This document shows, piece after piece, positions 13,872 through 16,351 of a DNA stretch of 16,351 nt; positions within the stretch are counted from its first letter, which is position 1; the number at the start of each line of letters is the position of its first letter. The stretch covers positions 1 through 16,351 of the forward strand of contig JASHOI010000376.1 of assembly GCA_030041195.1 (NCBI GenBank), given 5' to 3'. This stretch comes from Streptosporangiaceae bacterium (lineage in GTDB: Bacteria; Actinomycetota; Actinomycetes; Streptosporangiales; Streptosporangiaceae). The position numbers and the translations under genes were made by a program. Under the pieces are notes generated by a model that saw only the letters and a list, made by a program, of their open reading frames with translations, made no database searches and had not been told where the DNA came from.

Positions 13872-15646
13872 CTCAGGCGGCTCGGCTGGGCTGGCAGGCG
13901 AGCCACCCCCGCGCCTGGCACGCTCCACTGGCCCGGCATCGTCTCGCCGAGCACCAGCGCCTGATCGGCGCCGTCGACCAGGCGAAGGTCGTGGGTGATC
14001 AGGACCGTGGTGCGCCCCGCGATCAGCCCGCGCAGCAGCGCCATCATCCGCTGGGAGCCGGCCTCGTCGAGCCCGGTCGTCGGCTCGTCCAGGACCAGCA
14101 CCGGAGCGTCGCGGATCAGGGCCCGGGCGATCGCGATCCGCTGCCGCTGCCCGCCGGACAGCGGGTGGCCGCCCTGGCCGACCACGGTCTGGTAGCCCTG
14201 GGGCAGCGCGGCGATGAACTCGTGCGCGTCGGCTGCCCGGGCAGCCGCGGCGATCTCGGCGTCGGTCGCGGCGCTCGAGCCGTAGCGGATGTTCTCCCGG
14301 ACCGTTCCGGCGAGCAGCGGGCTGTCCTGCTGCAGCAGCGTGACGTTGCGGCGCAGGATCCGGGTTGACAGCTCTCGGATGTCGACGCCGTCGAGCAGCA
14401 CCCGCCCGGCGGAGGGGTCGTAGAAGCGCAGCAGCAGCCGGGCGATCGTGGACTTGCCGCTGCCGCTCGGCCCGATGACCGCCAGCACCTGCCCCGGGCC
14501 GGCCGTGAACGACAGCCCGTCCAGGACCGGGCGGCCGGCGCCGGGGTAGCCGAACGTAACCCCGGCGAACTCGACGCGCCCGGCGCTCCGCAGCCGGGCG
14601 CCGACCGCGGTGCCGTCCCTGACCTGCGGCCGGGATTGCAGGATCTCGGTGATCCGCCCGGCGCTGGCCGACGCCTGGGAGACGTCGAGCGCGATCGCGC
14701 TCAGGTCCTGGATCGGCGGATAGAGGTACGCGGCCAGCACGGCGAAGGCGAGCAGCCCGCCGAGGCTGGTCTGGCCGGTCGCCACCTGCCATGACCCCAC
14801 GCCGAGCACCACCAGCACGCCGGTGGTCTCGATCAGGTACACCAGCGGGCCGTACGCGGCGCTCAGCCGGGCCGCCGCCATCCGCGCCCGCAGCCAGGAC
14901 ACGCCCTCGCGGTGCAGCCGCTGGGACTCGGCGTCCTGCCGGTTGAAGGCCTGCACCAGCGCCTGGTTGGCCAGGCTCTGCTCCACCGCGCTGGTGATCG
15001 ACCCGCTGGCGTCACGTTCCAGCGCGGCGGCGGCGCTGACCCGCCCGGAGAACCCGCGGGCGGCGAGCGCCAGCGCGGGCGCAACGGCGAGAACGGCCAG
15101 CGACAGCTTCCAGTTCAGGGCGACCGCCGCGCCGGCGAACAAGATCACGCTGACCGCGGAGCAGGCCGTGCTGACCAGGCCGGAGCAGGCGACCTGCTCG
15201 ACGACCTCGACGTCGCCGGTCAGCCGCACCATCAGGTCGCCCAGCCGGCGTTCCTCGAAGAACCCCGGTGACATGCGCTGGGCGTGCGCGAACACCGCGT
15301 CCCGCAGGCGCAGCATGAACCGCTCGCCGGCCAAAGAGCTCAGGTAGCCGCCGGCGAACATCGCCAGCGCGGCAACGCACGCCGCCGCAAGCCACGCCCC
15401 GGCCGGCGCCCAGAACTCCGCCAGCCTGCGGGCCTGCAGCACCCGCGTGGTGATGACGTCGAACAGCAGCACCGCCGCGACCTCGCAGGCTGACACCGTG
15501 ATCAGCGCGGCACCGGCCGCCAGCAGCCGCATCCGGTCCCCGCGCGTGTAGGGCCAGAACCGGCTCAAGATCCTTGCCGCCAGCCGCACGCTGCCGAGCG
15601 GGCCGGGTCCCGCTTCGGTGGCGTCCCGGTCCGGATTCGCTGACAC
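13787..15646 (-). CDS. ABC half-transporter (MsbA/multidrug-peptide exporter type)
   Basis: A 619-residue type-IV exporter with fused membrane and nucleotide-binding domains, acting as a homo- or heterodimer. Six helices occupy about 38-310. The ATPase domain shows Walker A GPSGSGKST (392-400), Q-loop Gln440, signature LSGGQ (496-500), Walker B VLVLDEP with Glu521 and His552 of the H-loop, so it should be catalytically active. No C39 peptidase domain precedes the membrane part. GTG 15646 has GGAGG 4 nt upstream; an earlier in-frame start at 15715 would cross a hairpin. The C-terminal 30 residues (after about 590) are Pro/Ser/Gly-rich and antisense to the permease. It follows a 48-residue Pro/Arg-rich peptide gene on the same strand, making that peptide a candidate substrate; general multidrug export is the alternative. 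Confidence 0.9.
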   Translation of the reverse strand: MSANPDRDATEAGPGPLGSVRLAARILSRFWPYTRGDRMRLLAAGAALITVSACEVAAVLLFDVITTRVLQARRLAEFWAPAGAWLAAACVAALAMFAGGYLSSLAGERFMLRLRDAVFAHAQRMSPGFFEERRLGDLMVRLTGDVEVVEQVACSGLVSTACSAVSVILFAGAAVALNWKLSLAVLAVAPALALAARGFSGRVSAAAALERDASGSITSAVEQSLANQALVQAFNRQDAESQRLHREGVSWLRARMAAARLSAAYGPLVYLIETTGVLVVLGVGSWQVATGQTSLGGLLAFAVLAAYLYPPIQDLSAIALDVSQASASAGRITEILQSRPQVRDGTAVGARLRSAGRVEFAGVTFGYPGAGRPVLDGLSFTAGPGQVLAVIGPSGSGKSTIARLLLRFYDPSAGRVLLDGVDIRELSTRILRRNVTLLQQDSPLLAGTVRENIRYGSSAATDAEIAAAARAADAHEFIAALPQGYQTVVGQGGHPLSGGQRQRIAIARALIRDAPVLVLDEPTTGLDEAGSQRMMALLRGLIAGRTTVLITHDLRLVDGADQALVLGETMPGQWSVPGAGVARLPAQPSRLSQPESGDGSGAPVTGSVTTSARSPRPSA

Positions 15647-15671
15647 CGTTCCTCCATTTCCCCGGGCATGC

Positions 15672-15708
15672 CGGAGGGGAGCCGCCCCCGTCAGCTGGCT
15701 CCCCTCCG
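15672..15708 (-). promoter_or_regulatory. Hairpin between the small peptide gene and the ABC transporter gene
   Basis: CGGAGGGGAGCC and its exact reverse complement form a 12-bp stem with a 13-nt loop (15684-15696). In the minus-strand transcript it begins 24 nt after the peptide stop and ends 25 nt before GTG 15646. No U-run follows, so it is either a non-canonical terminator/attenuator or an mRNA-stabilising stem. The 3' arm contains CCTCC, complementary to the transporter's GGAGG ribosome site. Confidence 0.75.
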
Positions 15709-15732
15709 CGGCCACCCGCGCTCCGGTGCCGG

Positions 15733-15879
15733 CTAGCAGGAGCCCTGCTGGCCCGGCTTACCCGGCCGTCCCGGTAGCGGCCTGCCGCCCCGCCCCGGCC
15801 GCGGCCGCGGCTGCTGCCCCTGCGCGGGGCCGGGCTTGGCTGGCGGGCGAAGCCGGGGGATCGGCGTCTTGATGCTCAT
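15733..15879 (-). CDS. Pro/Gly/Arg-rich cationic small peptide, 48 aa, C-terminal Cys
   Basis: ATG 15879 to TAG 15733, with AGGAG 7 nt upstream, the strongest evidence that it is translated. The peptide begins MSIKTPIPRLRPPAKPGPAQ and ends GRPGKPGQQGSC. Of 48 residues, 13 are Pro, 9 Gly, 7 Arg, 3 Lys and 5 Gln; there is no Asp or Glu and the only Cys is the last residue. No hydrophobic signal peptide or membrane helix is present. I do not recognise a family. Composition resembles proline-rich antimicrobial peptides, and a C-terminal Cys next to an exporter suggests a ribosomally made peptide that may be modified or exported, but no modifying enzyme is seen. The ABC exporter starts 86 nt downstream on the same strand after a hairpin. 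It may also be a simple disordered DNA/RNA-binding or regulatory leader peptide. Confidence 0.65.
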   Translation of the reverse strand: MSIKTPIPRLRPPAKPGPAQGQQPRPRPGRGGRPLPGRPGKPGQQGSC

Positions 15880-15935
15880 CGGAAAACTCCTGTCTGTGCG
15901 ACTCGCCGTGGCTTGTCCGCGGCGTCCTGGATGCG

Positions 15936-15941
15936 AAGTTA
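15936..15941 (-). promoter_or_regulatory. Possible -10 box of the peptide/ABC unit
   Basis: Minus-strand TAACTT lies 56 nt before the peptide ATG in the AT-richest spot of the divergent gap. No convincing -35 at 17 nt, so this is tentative. Confidence 0.35.
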
Positions 15942-15972
15942 TGAATGATCTTTCTCGCGACGTGCTGCGGAC

Positions 15973-16027
15973 TCTGAGGGTTAGCCGAGACCGTGCTGAG
16001 CGCCTGCCGCGTTCTGAGGGATCTCAG
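15973..16027. repeat. Repeated TCTGAGGG in the divergent promoter region
   Basis: TCTGAGGG occurs at 15973-15980 and 16013-16020, 40 bp apart (about four helical turns); each is preceded upstream by CGTGCTG (15961-15967, 15992-15998). The second copy is part of the inverted repeat CTGAG-GGAT-CTCAG (16014-16027). The spacing and location suggest a regulator site between the peptide gene and the glycosyltransferase. Confidence 0.4.
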
Positions 16028-16048
16028 CAATTCGCCTAAGGCGACCGG

Positions 16049-16054
16049 TAACCT
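16049..16054 (+). promoter_or_regulatory. Possible -10 box of the glycosyltransferase gene
   Basis: TAACCT lies 19 nt before ATG 16074, giving a leader of about 12 nt without a Shine-Dalgarno. No -35 is evident. Confidence 0.35.
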
Positions 16055-16073
16055 CGCCGCGCACGATGACGGC

Positions 16074-16351
16074 ATGGCACGAGATTCATTGCTGCGCGAG
16101 CCTGCGCTGCTCCCCGGTGGGCAGCAGCCGGCGCCGTGCGGCACCGCGGTTGACATCGTGATTCCGGTGCGTAATGAGGAGCGGGATCTGGGTCGGAGTG
16201 TGCGCCGGCTGCACAGTTTTTTGGGTGCGGGGTTTCCGTTTTCGGCGCGGATCACGATTGCGGATAACGGCAGTGATGACGGGACGTGGTCGCGGGCGGT
16301 GGTGCTGGCGGCGGAGCTGGATGGGGTGGCTGCGGTGCGGCTGGAGCGTCC
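16074..16351 (+). CDS. Family 2 glycosyltransferase, 5' part (runs off the window)
   Basis: 92 complete codons are visible. The GT2 (GT-A fold) opening is unmistakable: VDIVIPVRNEERDLGRSV (about 26-43), then ITIADNGSDDGTW (about 57-69), with the nucleotide-sugar-binding NGSDDGT turn. Such proteins transfer sugar from UDP/GDP-sugar or dolichyl-phosphate-type donors at the membrane; the acceptor cannot be inferred. ATG 16074 is the only plausible start; no Shine-Dalgarno precedes it. Wobble positions carry T and G far more often than in every other gene here (GGT, CGT, AGT, TTT, GAT instead of C-ending codons) from about codon 27 onward, hinting at a different origin. Divergent from the small peptide gene. 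Confidence 0.88.
   Translation, partial: MARDSLLREPALLPGGQQPAPCGTAVDIVIPVRNEERDLGRSVRRLHSFLGAGFPFSARITIADNGSDDGTWSRAVVLAAELDGVAAVRLER

Noticed and set aside
15758..16255. 165-codon minus frame spanning the divergent region before the ABC gene
   Set aside because: Starts inside the glycosyltransferase on the other strand and is in a different frame from the AGGAG-led peptide ATG at 15879, which explains the region better.

Overview
The window is very GC-rich with strongly G/C-ending codons. It carries a mycothiol-dependent maleylpyruvate-isomerase-type protein, and several starts have an extended TANNNT box 6-7 nt upstream of an ATG or GTG. Together these point to a mycelial actinomycete (phylum Actinomycetota); I cannot name the genus. 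Most of the window is ordinary accessory metabolism and transport in short, frequently divergent or convergent units, with no rRNA, tRNA, IS element or CRISPR array that I can see.

Left part (1-6,150): a small membrane protein, a hot-dog thioesterase, a spermidine-synthase-like methyltransferase-fold protein (-), an aldo/keto reductase (+), a two-gene minus-strand unit (hydroxypyruvate-isomerase-like TIM barrel followed by a haloacetate-dehalogenase-like alpha/beta hydrolase), a GNAT acetyltransferase and a mycothiol-dependent maleylpyruvate isomerase family protein. The last gene is flanked on both sides by decayed fragments: part of a VOC/glyoxalase-like gene (-) and the C-terminal third of an epoxide hydrolase with a frameshift (+).

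Middle (6,530-10,260): a Tat/lipoprotein-type polysaccharide deacetylase, then a divergent efflux pair (DHA2-type MFS transporter and TetR regulator). Its 110-bp control region is unusually legible: one palindrome fills the -35/-10 spacer of each promoter. A Pth2-type peptidyl-tRNA hydrolase follows.

Right part (10,290-16,351): a Tat-exported covalent-FAD cholesterol-oxidase-II-like flavoenzyme diverges from an APC-type amino-acid permease across a 223-bp region with a LacI-type palindrome. The permease overlaps tail-to-tail with an MsbA/multidrug-type ABC half-transporter. Directly upstream of that transporter, on the same strand, is an untracked 48-residue gene for a Pro/Gly/Arg-rich, acid-free peptide ending in a single Cys. 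It has a good Shine-Dalgarno sequence and is separated from the ABC gene by a perfect 12-bp-stem hairpin. This peptide/exporter pair is the most likely undescribed system here. The window ends in a divergent family-2 glycosyltransferase (partial) whose codon usage differs sharply from the rest.
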